Assembly: GCA_017468935.1 (NCBI GenBank)
Contig: JAFUHJ010000212.1
Location: forward strand, 1-36,265
Source of the DNA: Candidatus Methanomethylophilaceae archaeon
GTDB taxonomy: Archaea; Thermoplasmatota; Thermoplasmata; Methanomassiliicoccales; Methanomethylophilaceae
Reading direction: 5' to 3'
Length of the DNA stretch: 36,265 bases
A program made the translations under genes and the position numbers. How positions within the stretch are numbered: the stretch's first letter is position 1; every line of letters starts with the position of its first letter. This document shows, one piece after another, positions 8,643 through 17,154 of this stretch. The notes under the pieces are model-generated. The model saw only the letters and a program-made list of their open reading frames with translations, did not search any database and was not told where the DNA came from.

Positions 8643-8981
8643 TCATTCCTGTTTTTCGGGAGGTTCCGGTCTGATCCTGATGAACCTCTCCACCGGTGTG
8701 ACCATCAGACGTCCGTCTCCTGGTCTCCCTGTCTGTGCGGCCTTGACGATCGCATCTATGGCGGAATCCACCTGAGAATCATCCTCGACCACTATCTCGA
8801 TCTTGGTCTTCTCGAGCTCGTCTATGATGATCTCCCCCGCTCTTGTGGTGAACTTCACCCCGCCCTGTCTCCCTCTGCCATAGACATGGGTTATGGTCAT
8901 ACCGTTGATACCGAGGTCCTTGAGTGCATCCTTCACTGCCTGGCACTTCTCCGGACGTATCACTGCTGTGATTAGTTTCAT
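8643..8981 (-). CDS. glnK: P-II nitrogen regulatory protein GlnK with atypical T-loop
   Basis: This 112-residue protein reads nitrogen status through ATP/ADP and 2-oxoglutarate and plugs the Amt channel. The N-terminus MKLITAVIRPEK is typical, and GRGRQGG (Gln39) and the lysine at position 58 are the usual 2-oxoglutarate/ATP contacts. The B-loop TGRPGDGR is intact. In the T-loop Arg47, the residue that enters the Amt pore, is kept, but Tyr46 and Tyr51 are replaced by Thr and Ile, so uridylylation or tyrosine modification is not possible there. The C-terminus is proline-rich and unlike the common IRIRTGE end. ATG 8981 is preceded by GGAGATAGGA. The gene follows amt by 11 nt and ends at a hairpin. 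Confidence 0.92.
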   Translation of the reverse strand: MKLITAVIRPEKCQAVKDALKDLGINGMTITHVYGRGRQGGVKFTTRAGEIIIDELEKTKIEIVVEDDSQVDSAIDAIVKAAQTGRPGDGRLMVTPVERFIRIRPEPPEKQE

Positions 8982-8992
8982 TCCTATCTCCC

Positions 8993-10303
8993 TCACATGT
9001 ATGCGTTCTCACCGTGCTCGATTATGTCCTGTCCCACGAGCATCTCCTCTTCCGTCACGCGAACCCTCATGAACTTGGATATCACGAATATTATGCAGTA
9101 GGAGACCGCGAAGCAGAACACCAGTGTGATGATCACCGCTACGATCTGTCCGATGAATAGGTCCCAGGAACCGTATATCAGTCCGGCGACCCCTCCGGCA
9201 TAATCCGGGTTGGCGAGTATACCTGTCGCAATCGCTCCCCATATACCGCCCACACCGTGGACTGCGAAGACATCCAGGGCATCGTCCAGCTTCTCCCTGC
9301 CCTTGGTGTATCTTACGGCGAAGAAGCACAGCACACCTGTGACCGCACCTATGATCATCGCTTCCGATATGCCGACATATCCTGCTGCAGGGGTTATACC
9401 GACGAGCCCGGCTATCGAACCGGCTATCATTCCGAGCACTCCGACGCGTCCCACCATGTAGTACTGGACAGCGAACCAGGCGATCATACCGCATGCTGCT
9501 GATGTCATGGTCACCATTATCACACGGACAGCTTCACCACCGGCGGACAGTCCCGATCCTCCGTTGAATCCTATCCATCCGAACCACAGAAGTGCACATC
9601 CCAGGAATGCAAGCGGGATGTTGTGCGCTCTGGAGTTGCGTACCATGTCGCTCCTCTTCCCTGCGAAGAGGACGAGAGCGATACCGGTGATCCCTGCACA
9701 TATGTGGACCACTGTGCCTCCCGCATAATCGAGGACGGTCAGGTACTGATCGAACAGTCCCCCTCCCCACACCCAGTGGGCCATGGGAGCATAGACTATC
9801 ACGGACCATATCGCAAGGAACCAGATCATCGCCGTGTATCTGATACGTTCTGCGCATGCACCGAGTACGATGGCAGCGGTTATCATTGCGAACATTCCCT
9901 GGAATATTGCGAACTCCATCTCGGAGATGCCTGTAGGGGCGTTCTCGGTCACTCCGTTCAGGAACATGTGCTCCAGGTCGCCTATGAAGGTACCGTCGCC
10001 GCTGAACGACAGCGAGTATCCCACGACGACCCACGATACGGTCATGACACCCATCGCTATGAGTGTCTGGGTTATCATCGACGACATGCTCTGTTTCCTC
10101 AGCATGCCCCCGTAGAAGAATGCGATCCCCGGTGACATTATGAACACCAGTGCGGAGCATACCATTATCCAGGTTATGCTTCCGGTATCCTCGGTCCCTT
10201 CCCCGGTCCCGGCATCGGAACCCTGTGTGGCAAAGACCATCATCGCGGCGCATATGACGAGCGCCATCGTTGCAATTATTGCTATTCTCTTTTTCGTTCC
10301 CAT
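8993..10303 (-). CDS. amt: Ammonium transporter Amt
   Basis: This 436-residue inner-membrane channel conducts ammonium/ammonia. It opens with a hydrophobic, signal-like segment, then a small-residue extracellular stretch and about eleven transmembrane helices. Family landmarks are FFYGGMLRKQS, ACAERI, the first pore histidine in MAHWVWGGG, the GCALLWFGWIGFNGGS stretch and the second pore histidine in DVFAVHGVGG. ATG 10303 is chosen because GGAGGG stands 6 nt before it, a strong ribosome binding site. glnK follows 11 nt downstream in the same transcript, the widespread pairing in which P-II blocks the channel when nitrogen is plentiful. The ~250 nt upstream contains palindromes that may be operator sites. 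Confidence 0.95.
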   Translation of the reverse strand: MGTKKRIAIIATMALVICAAMMVFATQGSDAGTGEGTEDTGSITWIMVCSALVFIMSPGIAFFYGGMLRKQSMSSMITQTLIAMGVMTVSWVVVGYSLSFSGDGTFIGDLEHMFLNGVTENAPTGISEMEFAIFQGMFAMITAAIVLGACAERIRYTAMIWFLAIWSVIVYAPMAHWVWGGGLFDQYLTVLDYAGGTVVHICAGITGIALVLFAGKRSDMVRNSRAHNIPLAFLGCALLWFGWIGFNGGSGLSAGGEAVRVIMVTMTSAACGMIAWFAVQYYMVGRVGVLGMIAGSIAGLVGITPAAGYVGISEAMIIGAVTGVLCFFAVRYTKGREKLDDALDVFAVHGVGGIWGAIATGILANPDYAGGVAGLIYGSWDLFIGQIVAVIITLVFCFAVSYCIIFVISKFMRVRVTEEEMLVGQDIIEHGENAYM

Positions 10304-10391
10304 CCGGTCCCTCCTGTCGGTCCACGGACGGTGATAATGGATTTGCATTCCGTATTTGAAACAGTATCCTTCATTCTGACAGCAGGAAATC

Positions 10392-10498
10392 CAAGATGTA
10401 TCTTGACTGACTTTTCAGGCGATATGGGTCAGGATCTGTCTCAAATCAGACAAACTGTGTCGTTTTGTCCATCCGTTTACAAAAGAAGACTAAATAAG
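10392..10498 (-). promoter_or_regulatory. Upstream region of amt-glnK with palindromes
   Basis: The interval between the carB terminator and the amt start holds a perfect palindrome CAAGATGTATCTTG (10392-10405) and an inverted repeat TGTCT-N6-AGACA (10437-10452). The best TATA-like sequence on the minus strand is CTTATTTAG at 10498-10490, which would give a leader of about 160 nt containing both inverted repeats. These are candidate operators for a nitrogen regulator. No copy of the GGTA-N6-TACC or GGAA-N6-TTCC type expected for NrpR was found. Confidence 0.35.
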
Positions 10499-10557
10499 GT
10501 CCGATGTTGAACACAGTGAAGTCGGCCATCATGATTATGGGCGGAAAAATGAAAGAG

Positions 10558-10575
10558 CCCCGGGATTACCCGGGG
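10558..10575 (-). terminator. Hairpin terminator after carB
   Basis: A perfect 7-bp stem CCCCGGG (10558-10564) with CCCGGGG (10569-10575) encloses a 4-nt loop, 10 nt past the carB stop. On the minus strand it is followed by CTCTTTCATTTTTCC, a T-rich tail. It separates carAB from amt-glnK, which lie on the same strand. Confidence 0.6.
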
Positions 10576-10585
10576 AGTTTTGGAT

Positions 10586-13500
10586 TCAGAATCTAAGGTC
10601 GTGATATTCCTGCACGCTCTTGACGCTGAGTTCCTTCTCGCGTTTGACAGCTATGGCACCTACGGACATCTCAGCTTCATTCATGGTGGTGATGTAGGGA
10701 ATCTCAAGTTCAACGGCCTTACGGCGCATGTTATGGCCGTCCCTGACGGCACCGGAATGCTCAGAAGGAGTGTTTATGATGAGGGATATGTCGCCGGCCC
10801 TCATCAGATCGAGAGCATCGGGTTCGGAATCCTCTCCGCTCTTGGACACACGTATGTTCTTCACACCGTTCCTGGTGAGATATGCCGACGTTCCTCTGGT
10901 CGCGTAGATCGTAAATCCCATATCCGCAAGGGATCTGGCCACTTCCGTGGCACGCGATTTGTCCAGGTCGTTGACCGTTATGTACACTCCTCCTTCCGTA
11001 GGAAGGTCCGTACCAGCGGACATCAGGGCCTTGAGAAGAGCGGTATGCAGATCGGGATCGATGCCCATGACCTCTCCGGTGGATTTCATCTCGGGGGTCA
11101 GTATGGGATCCACCCCGGGAAGCTTCAGGAATGCGAACACAGATTCCTTTACTGCGAAATGGTCTATCGGTCTGTAGCCTGAGAGGCCGTATTCCCTGAG
11201 CTTATGTCCCAGCATGACCTTGACTCCTATCTTCGCCAGAGGCACTCCCGTGGCCTTCGATATGAATGGGATGGTCCTGGAGGCCCTGGGATTGGCCTCG
11301 ATCATCCATATTTGTCCGTTCTTGCAGGCCAGCTGCAGATTCATGAGTCCGCGGATTTCAAGCGCGAGGGCGACCTTCCGATTGATTTCCACTATCTCGT
11401 CGATGATCCTCTGACTCAGGTTGTAAGGAGGCATGACCATGGCGGCATCACCCGAATGGCATCCTGCGTATTCGATATGTTCCAGTATGCCTCCGACATA
11501 CACGTCCTCGCCGTCGCAGATTGAATCTACGTCGATCTCGATCGCATCTGATATGAACTTGTCTATAAGCACGGGATGGTGGTTCGAAACCTTTACTGCC
11601 GTTTCCATGTAGGTACTGAGCTCCTCATCGGAGTAGACAATCTCCATTGCACGCCCTCCGAGGACGTAACTGGGTCTGACCAGTACGGGGTATCCTATCT
11701 GTTTGGCGATAGCCACGGCCTCATCGTATGAATATGCCGTACCGGACGGGGGTTGTCTGATCTCCAGGCGGCGCATCAGGTCAGTGAACCTCCTTCTGTC
11801 CTCGGCCACATCCATTTGATCCGGTGTGGTACCGAGTATCTTCACCTCCGTACCTTCCAGTCCTTTCTCAAGATCCACAGCCATGTTCACCGAAGTCTGT
11901 CCTCCATACTGGCATATCACGCCGTCCACATCCTCGGTCTTTAAGATGTTGAGCACATCCTCTGTCTCCAAGGGCTCGAAGTACAAGCGGTCTGATATGT
12001 CGTAATCCGTGGACACGGTCTCGGGATTGTTGTTGATCATGATGGTTTCTACACCTTCTTCCTGCAGGGCCATCACACCATGCACGCAACAGTAATCGAA
12101 TTCTATCCCCTGACCGATGCGTATCGGTCCTCCTCCGATGACAGCTACCTTCTTCCTGCCGCTCTTGCGGACCTCGGTGGCGACCCCGTTGTATGTGCTA
12201 TAGTAGTACGGCGTGGAGGCAGCGAACTCGGCAGCGCAGGTGTCCACCATCTTGTAAACCGGGACGATGCCCAAGTCCTCACGCAGTCTGCGGACATCCC
12301 ATTCGCTCATATCGCCGCGTATGGTTGCTATGTTCAGGTCCGAGAGCCCCATCTCCTTGGCCTTTCTGAGGAGACTTTCGGTCAGTGTGCCGTTCCTGAC
12401 CTTCTTCTCCATATCGATGATATTCTTCAGTTTATTCACAAAGAATATGTCCCAGCATGTCTCCTTTGCGATGTCCGCGGGATCCCATCCTCTTCTTAGT
12501 GCCTCACCTATGGCGAAAATACGACGGTCAGTGGCATGAGTGAACTCGGCATGTATCTCCTCATCCGGCATGTCTATGGGGTCGAGACCTATGTTGTCGA
12601 TCTCGAGGGAGCGCAGCCCTTTGAGCAGAGCTTCCTCTACCGTCCTTCCTATTGACATGGTCTCCCCGGTGGATTTCATCTGTGTCCCGAGATGTCTGTC
12701 GACCGTGCGGAACTTATCGAAAGGCCAACGGGGGATCTTGATGACTATGTAATCCAGCGAAGGTTCGAAAGCTGCGGATGTGTTGCCTGTGATGCGGTTA
12801 GGTATCTCGTCCAGAGTATATCCTACGGCGATCTTCGTAGCCACCCTAGCTATTGGATACCCCGTCGCCTTGGATGCAAGGGCGGAAGAACGGGATACCC
12901 TTGGGTTGACCTCGATCACACGATAATCATGTGTCACAGGATCGAAAGCATATTGGACGTTGCAGCCACCTTCTATCTTCAGGGCACGGATGATCTTGAT
13001 TGAAGCGGTACGGAACATCTGGAGATCGTCATCCGACAGTGTGAGACAGGGAGCGCATACAATGGATTCCCCGGTGTGTATCCCCATGGCGTCGAGATTC
13101 TCCATATTACAGATGATTATGCAATTGTCCTTGGAGTCCCTCATGACCTCGTACTCGATCTCCTTCCAGCCGAGGACGCTCTCTTCGATCAATACCTGAT
13201 GGATACGGCTGTATGCGAGTCCATGGGAACAGACGTCCCTGAGTTCTTCCTCGTTGTAGGCGACACCTCCTCCGGTACCGCCAAGTGTGAAAGCGGGACG
13301 TACCAGGACAGGGTATCTCCCGATGTACCTCACCGCCTCTATCGCTTCCTCCACGCTATTCACGGAACGCGATTTTGGAATGGGTTCGCCGATGGATTCC
13401 ATGGTCTCCTTGAAGAGTTCCCTGTCCTCTGATTTCTCGATCGCATCGGGCTGGGTGCCGACCAGTTTTGCTCCGTATTTCTCCAGGTATCCTTTCTCTG

Positions 13501-13801
13501 CCAGTTCCGCAGAGATGTTCAGTCCGGTCTGGCCTCCCATTCCGGAGATTACCCCGTCGATGCCTTCCTTCTCGATGATCTTCGCCACCGATTCTGCCGT
13601 GAGCGGTTCGATGTAAACCCTGTCAGCGGTATCCGGGTCAGTCTGGATTGTCGCAGGGTTGCTATTCACGAGTACGGTGCTGTATCCTTCCTCGCGGAGT
13701 GAGCGGCATGCCTGGGAACCGGAGAAATCGAATTCTGCGGCCTGACCGATGACTATGGGCCCCGAGCCGATTACCAGGAGCTTCTTGTAATCCTTCTTCA
13801 T
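10586..13801 (-). CDS. carB: Carbamoyl-phosphate synthase large subunit
   Basis: This 1071-residue protein, full length for CarB (E. coli about 1073), makes carbamoyl phosphate from ammonia delivered by CarA, bicarbonate and two ATP, for pyrimidines and arginine. It contains two homologous ATP-grasp halves: the first begins KKLLVIGSGPIVIGQAAEFD with VISGMGGQTGLN, the second begins KKVAVIGGGPIRIGQGIEFDY with ICQYGGQTSVNMA. Metal/ATP residues appear in EVNPRVSRSSALASK and IEANPRASRTIPFISK. The last ~140 residues form an MGS-like allosteric domain (ATRGTSAYL, IINTPSE). The ATG overlaps the carA stop as ATGA (13798-13801), coupling the two subunits, and a strong hairpin follows the stop. Confidence 0.97.
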   Translation of the reverse strand: MKKDYKKLLVIGSGPIVIGQAAEFDFSGSQACRSLREEGYSTVLVNSNPATIQTDPDTADRVYIEPLTAESVAKIIEKEGIDGVISGMGGQTGLNISAELAEKGYLEKYGAKLVGTQPDAIEKSEDRELFKETMESIGEPIPKSRSVNSVEEAIEAVRYIGRYPVLVRPAFTLGGTGGGVAYNEEELRDVCSHGLAYSRIHQVLIEESVLGWKEIEYEVMRDSKDNCIIICNMENLDAMGIHTGESIVCAPCLTLSDDDLQMFRTASIKIIRALKIEGGCNVQYAFDPVTHDYRVIEVNPRVSRSSALASKATGYPIARVATKIAVGYTLDEIPNRITGNTSAAFEPSLDYIVIKIPRWPFDKFRTVDRHLGTQMKSTGETMSIGRTVEEALLKGLRSLEIDNIGLDPIDMPDEEIHAEFTHATDRRIFAIGEALRRGWDPADIAKETCWDIFFVNKLKNIIDMEKKVRNGTLTESLLRKAKEMGLSDLNIATIRGDMSEWDVRRLREDLGIVPVYKMVDTCAAEFAASTPYYYSTYNGVATEVRKSGRKKVAVIGGGPIRIGQGIEFDYCCVHGVMALQEEGVETIMINNNPETVSTDYDISDRLYFEPLETEDVLNILKTEDVDGVICQYGGQTSVNMAVDLEKGLEGTEVKILGTTPDQMDVAEDRRRFTDLMRRLEIRQPPSGTAYSYDEAVAIAKQIGYPVLVRPSYVLGGRAMEIVYSDEELSTYMETAVKVSNHHPVLIDKFISDAIEIDVDSICDGEDVYVGGILEHIEYAGCHSGDAAMVMPPYNLSQRIIDEIVEINRKVALALEIRGLMNLQLACKNGQIWMIEANPRASRTIPFISKATGVPLAKIGVKVMLGHKLREYGLSGYRPIDHFAVKESVFAFLKLPGVDPILTPEMKSTGEVMGIDPDLHTALLKALMSAGTDLPTEGGVYITVNDLDKSRATEVARSLADMGFTIYATRGTSAYLTRNGVKNIRVSKSGEDSEPDALDLMRAGDISLIINTPSEHSGAVRDGHNMRRKAVELEIPYITTMNEAEMSVGAIAVKREKELSVKSVQEYHDLRF

Positions 13802-14880
13802 CTGTATTCCCCCTTTATGACGTTGAGGAAGCGGCTGAACAGGAACGATGTGTCGTCCGGCCCGGGATGCGCCTCAGGATGATACTGTGATGTGAATATC
13901 GGGAGGTCCCTGTGCTTCATACCCTCGATGCTCTTGTCGTTGCTGTTGAACTGATCCGCTATGAGACCCGTGCCCTCGAGACTGTTCTCGTCCACAGCAA
14001 AACCGTGGTTTTGGCTCGTTATGTAAATCCTTCCGTCGTAGGAGACCGGCTGGTTGCATCCTCTGTGACCGAATTTCATCTTGTAGGTGTTACCGCCGAA
14101 TGCCAGTGCTGTGATTTGGTTGCCAAGGCATATTCCCATTATAGGCATGGATGAAGAGAGGTCGGATACGGTCCTCACAGGTCCTTTGAGGATATTCGGA
14201 TGGCTCGGATCCCCGGGCCCGTTGGATATGAGTATCCCCTGTATCCCGGAATCAGATATGACATCGGACGGGGTATCGTACGGGAACATGATGACGTTGA
14301 AATGTTCGCGGAGATTCTTCAGGATGCGGCTCTTCTCGCCGCAGTCGAGCAATCCCACGGTGTATTCCTTACCTTCGTCGAACCTCTGTATTTCGGTGCA
14401 TGAGACCTCTGAGACCAGATCCGACTCCGAAGGAGCGGGCATGGATCTCAGTTTCGAGATGGTCTCCTGTATAGCATCCTGATCATGGATTATTGCTCCC
14501 TTGAGAGTACCGTGCTCCCTGATCCTGATGACCAGGTCCCTGGTGTCCACTCCGGAGATTCCAGGCACCCTGTTCTCTATAAGGAATTCATCTATCGTCT
14601 TTCCGCGGTATGAGTCCGAGGGATGCACTGTGTGCTCCCTTACCACCACAGCGCGGCAGTGGACCGAATCGGATTGAGAGAAACCTTCCGCCGTACCGTA
14701 GTTCCCTATGGTAGGGAACGTCATAACCAGTATCTGACCTTTGTATGATGGATCAGTGAGGCTTTCCTGGTAGCCACTCATGCCTGTGCAGAATACGACC
14801 TCCCCTACTGCCTCGGATTCGAACCCGAAAGAATGCCCCGGATATACCGCCCCGTCTTCGAGAACAAGGTAACTTTTCAT
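13798..14880 (-). CDS. carA: Carbamoyl-phosphate synthase small (glutaminase) subunit
   Basis: This 360-residue subunit releases ammonia from glutamine and channels it to CarB. The N-terminal CPSase domain has VVFCTGMSGYQESLTDPSY and FPTIGNYG. The C-terminal class I glutamine amidotransferase has the oxyanion strand ISNGPGDPS, the nucleophile cysteine in GICLGNQ, and the histidine-glutamate pair in QYHPEAHPGP. All catalytic residues are present. The ATG at 14880 has a TATA-like box (plus-strand CTATAAAA, 14905-14912) 28 nt upstream and no ribosome binding site, so a leaderless mRNA is likely. It is transcribed divergently from pyrG across a shared 183-bp interval. Confidence 0.96.
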   Translation of the reverse strand: MKSYLVLEDGAVYPGHSFGFESEAVGEVVFCTGMSGYQESLTDPSYKGQILVMTFPTIGNYGTAEGFSQSDSVHCRAVVVREHTVHPSDSYRGKTIDEFLIENRVPGISGVDTRDLVIRIREHGTLKGAIIHDQDAIQETISKLRSMPAPSESDLVSEVSCTEIQRFDEGKEYTVGLLDCGEKSRILKNLREHFNVIMFPYDTPSDVISDSGIQGILISNGPGDPSHPNILKGPVRTVSDLSSSMPIMGICLGNQITALAFGGNTYKMKFGHRGCNQPVSYDGRIYITSQNHGFAVDENSLEGTGLIADQFNSNDKSIEGMKHRDLPIFTSQYHPEAHPGPDDTSFLFSRFLNVIKGEYR

Positions 14881-14904
14881 CGGGAATTTAGCAACTTTTC
14901 ATCT

Positions 14905-15029
14905 CTATAAAACTGTAATCGACCTACAAAAACATCTTACAGGGGTTTTGTTTCATATCGGACAAATGATTATCTCGTATGTCTATCTGGCACATACAAT
15001 AAAACTTGTAGCAATCTGTGTTTTATTTA
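14905..15029. promoter_or_regulatory. Divergent promoter region carA / pyrG
   Basis: The 183-bp interval contains a minus-strand TTTTATAG (14912-14905), 28 nt before carA, and a plus-strand TTTTATTTA (15021-15029), about 39 nt before pyrG. Both genes use glutamine for pyrimidine nucleotide synthesis, so joint regulation from this interval is plausible. I saw no convincing operator palindrome in it. Confidence 0.45.
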
Positions 15030-15063
15030 CCCACATTCCGAATCATCAATCCCGTTGATAAAA

Positions 15064-16713
15064 ATGAAATTCATCTTCGTCAGCGGCGGCGTAATATCCG
15101 GTTTGGGCAAAGGAATTACCGCATCATCGATCGGTTTTCTGTTGAAGAAACGCGGTATCAAAGTGGTGGGGGTGAAAGTGGATCCCTACCTAAACATAGA
15201 CGCGGGTACAATGAATCCGTACGAGCATGGGGAGGTTTTCGTGCTTGATGACGGAGGAGAGACGGACCTTGATCTCGGTAACTACGAACGTTTCATGGAT
15301 TTGAACCTGACAAGGGACAACAACATCACCACAGGCAAGATCTACCGTTCGGTCATAGAGAAGGAGCGTAGGGGACAGTATCTCGGTAAGACAGTCCAGA
15401 TTATCCCGCATATCACTGATGAGATCAAGGCTCGCATCGTCGATGTAGCCAGGGAATCCGATGCTGACGTTGCCATAGTAGAATTGGGCGGTACCGTAGG
15501 GGACATAGAGTCGATGCCGTTCCTGGAGGCTGTCAGGCAGTTGGGACGCGATATCGGGAGAGGGGAGAACGCTCTGTTCATCCACTGTACACTTGTCCCC
15601 GTCATGGGCTTGGTGGGGGAGGAGAAGACCAAACCTACGCAACATTCCGTCAAGGATCTTATGAATGCGGGTATAAGGCCGGACATGATCGTCTGCAGGT
15701 GCAGCGAGGACTTGTCCGAGAAGGCCAAGAGGAAGATCTCGATGTTCTGCGATGTGGATGAGAGTGCCGTGATATCATGTCCCGATGCCAGGACCATATA
15801 CGAGGTGCCCATGATCCTGGAGAAACAGGGTGTGGCGGATTACATAATCAAACGTATGAACCTGGGGCTCATTTCCAAAGAGCCAGATATGACAGATTGG
15901 GAGCATTTCGTGGAGAGTATCGTGTCCCCCGATTATGAAGTGGAGATCGCCATAGTAGGCAAGTACACGGCTCTTGCGGATTCGTATCTAAGTCATTTGG
16001 AATCGTTCACCCATGCGGGCGCCAGGACAGATTGCAAGGTCAGGATCCGTTTCATCGATTCCGATTTGTTCTTATCCAAAACCCCGTCGGAGCTCCTGGA
16101 GGGATGCGATGGACTGCTCATACCTGGAGGATTCGGGGTAAGGGGTGTGGAAGGCAAGATTCAAGCCGCCAGGTATGCCCGTGAGACCGGATTGCCGTTC
16201 CTGGGCGTATGTTTGGGTTTCCAAGTGGCCACCATCGAGATGGCCCGTGATGTCCTCGGTCTGTCCGACGCCGATTCGACCGAGTTCTCGCCCGATACGG
16301 GGAATCCCGTCATAGTCCTGATGCCCGAGCAGCAGAGCATATCCGATATGGGAGGAACCATGAGGCTCGGTATCCGTCATACAGTGATCGCACCCGGATC
16401 GAAGGCTTCCGAACTCTACGGAGGCGAAGGATGCGACGAACGTCACAGGCATCGCTATGAGGTCAATATAGATTACATTGACAGGCTCGAGGCGGTCGGG
16501 TGGCATTTCACCGGACGTTCGGAGGACGGATCCAGAATGGAGATAGCCGAGCTGTATGGTCATCCGTACTATGTGGCCGTCCAATTCCATCCCGAATTCA
16601 AGAGCAGACCGCTATCGCCGTCCCCGTTGCACCTGGGCCTCGTCAGGGCCGCCATAGACAGGAAGTACGTTCGCGGGACTGGAAGAGGCGACCTATCGGA
16701 AAAGCGGAGATGA
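15064..16713 (+). CDS. pyrG: CTP synthase
   Basis: This 549-residue enzyme aminates UTP to CTP using glutamine and ATP. The N-terminal synthetase domain opens [16 protein letters not shown] (P-loop-like) and includes [33 protein letters not shown] and [11 protein letters not shown]. The C-terminal glutaminase domain has IPGGFGVRG, the nucleophile in FLGVCLGFQ and the pair in [14 protein letters not shown] 15064 is chosen rather than the in-frame TTG three codons earlier because the conserved MKFIFVSGG begins there. The stop lies 4 nt before the next gene, and its last codons hold the likely ribosome binding site (GGAGATGA) for that gene. Confidence 0.96.
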   Translation: MKFIFVSGGVISGLGKGITASSIGFLLKKRGIKVVGVKVDPYLNIDAGTMNPYEHGEVFVLDDGGETDLDLGNYERFMDLNLTRDNNITTGKIYRSVIEKERRGQYLGKTVQIIPHITDEIKARIVDVARESDADVAIVELGGTVGDIESMPFLEAVRQLGRDIGRGENALFIHCTLVPVMGLVGEEKTKPTQHSVKDLMNAGIRPDMIVCRCSEDLSEKAKRKISMFCDVDESAVISCPDARTIYEVPMILEKQGVADYIIKRMNLGLISKEPDMTDWEHFVESIVSPDYEVEIAIVGKYTALADSYLSHLESFTHAGARTDCKVRIRFIDSDLFLSKTPSELLEGCDGLLIPGGFGVRGVEGKIQAARYARETGLPFLGVCLGFQVATIEMARDVLGLSDADSTEFSPDTGNPVIVLMPEQQSISDMGGTMRLGIRHTVIAPGSKASELYGGEGCDERHRHRYEVNIDYIDRLEAVGWHFTGRSEDGSRMEIAELYGHPYYVAVQFHPEFKSRPLSPSPLHLGLVRAAIDRKYVRGTGRGDLSEKRR

Positions 16714-16717
16714 CACC

Positions 16718-17053
16718 ATGGGGAAGAGAGGTCCGAAATCCGGGTACACCCACATGTCCTGCCCCAATCACGAGTGCACGTTCTACGGTGTGACGGGGGA
16801 GGGCAACGTGGTCTCCAACGGCACATACAGGATACAATCGGGTATCGTAAGGAAGTTCATCTGCAAGGAGTGCGGAAGGACCTTCAACAGCAGGACCGGG
16901 ACCATCATGCAGGGGCTTCATACCCCATCCAACAAGGTCGAGGAGTGCATCAGCTTCCTGGACATCGGACTGGGGATCAGGGCGACCGGGAGACTGACCG
17001 ATGTCAGCAAGGGCACGGTGAAAAGATGGTCCGACCGCAGAAACAGATTATGA
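16718..17053 (+). CDS. Solo IS1-type transposase zinc-ribbon/HTH protein, possibly domesticated or a remnant
   Basis: The 111-residue product has a four-cysteine zinc ribbon (Cys15, Cys20, Cys49, Cys52: SCPNHEC and ICKECGRTF), followed by RTGTIMQGLHTP and an HTH-like stretch near residues 80-108 (GIRATGRLTDVSKGTVKRW). This is the N-terminal, DNA-binding half of IS1-like transposases. The DDE catalytic half is absent: the frame ends at TGA and the next 100 bp is the AT-rich glnN promoter, with no out-of-frame remainder. ATG 16718 lies 4 nt after pyrG with GGAG upstream, so it is positioned as a second gene of the pyrG transcript. Either a decayed insertion sequence or a DNA-binding regulator is possible; I favour the latter weakly because the frame is intact. 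Confidence 0.65.
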   Translation: MGKRGPKSGYTHMSCPNHECTFYGVTGEGNVVSNGTYRIQSGIVRKFICKECGRTFNSRTGTIMQGLHTPSNKVEECISFLDIGLGIRATGRLTDVSKGTVKRWSDRRNRL

Positions 17054-17134
17054 CGGTTTTTATGAACTGAAACATCGGTAGTTTTCGGGGACATTTTTAA
17101 CCATATTATCGGTATTTTTACAGTTTTTATTAAA
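17054..17134 (+). promoter_or_regulatory. glnN promoter with repeated CGGT motif
   Basis: A TATA-like TTTTTATTAAA (17124-17134) is centred 26 nt before the glnN ATG and no ribosome binding site is present, which fits a leaderless mRNA. Upstream, three similar blocks begin at 17054 (CGGTTTTTA), 17076 (CGGTAGTTTT) and 17110 (CGGTATTTTT). The last two also share a leading AT. They could be binding sites for a nitrogen regulator. Confidence 0.4.
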
Positions 17135-17154
17135 CATCAAAGTATTCGATCACC

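Noticed and set aside
10304-10585. NrpR-type operator (GGTA-N6-TACC or GGAA-N6-TTCC) before amt
   Set aside because: I looked for both forms upstream of amt and glnN and found neither; other palindromes are reported instead.
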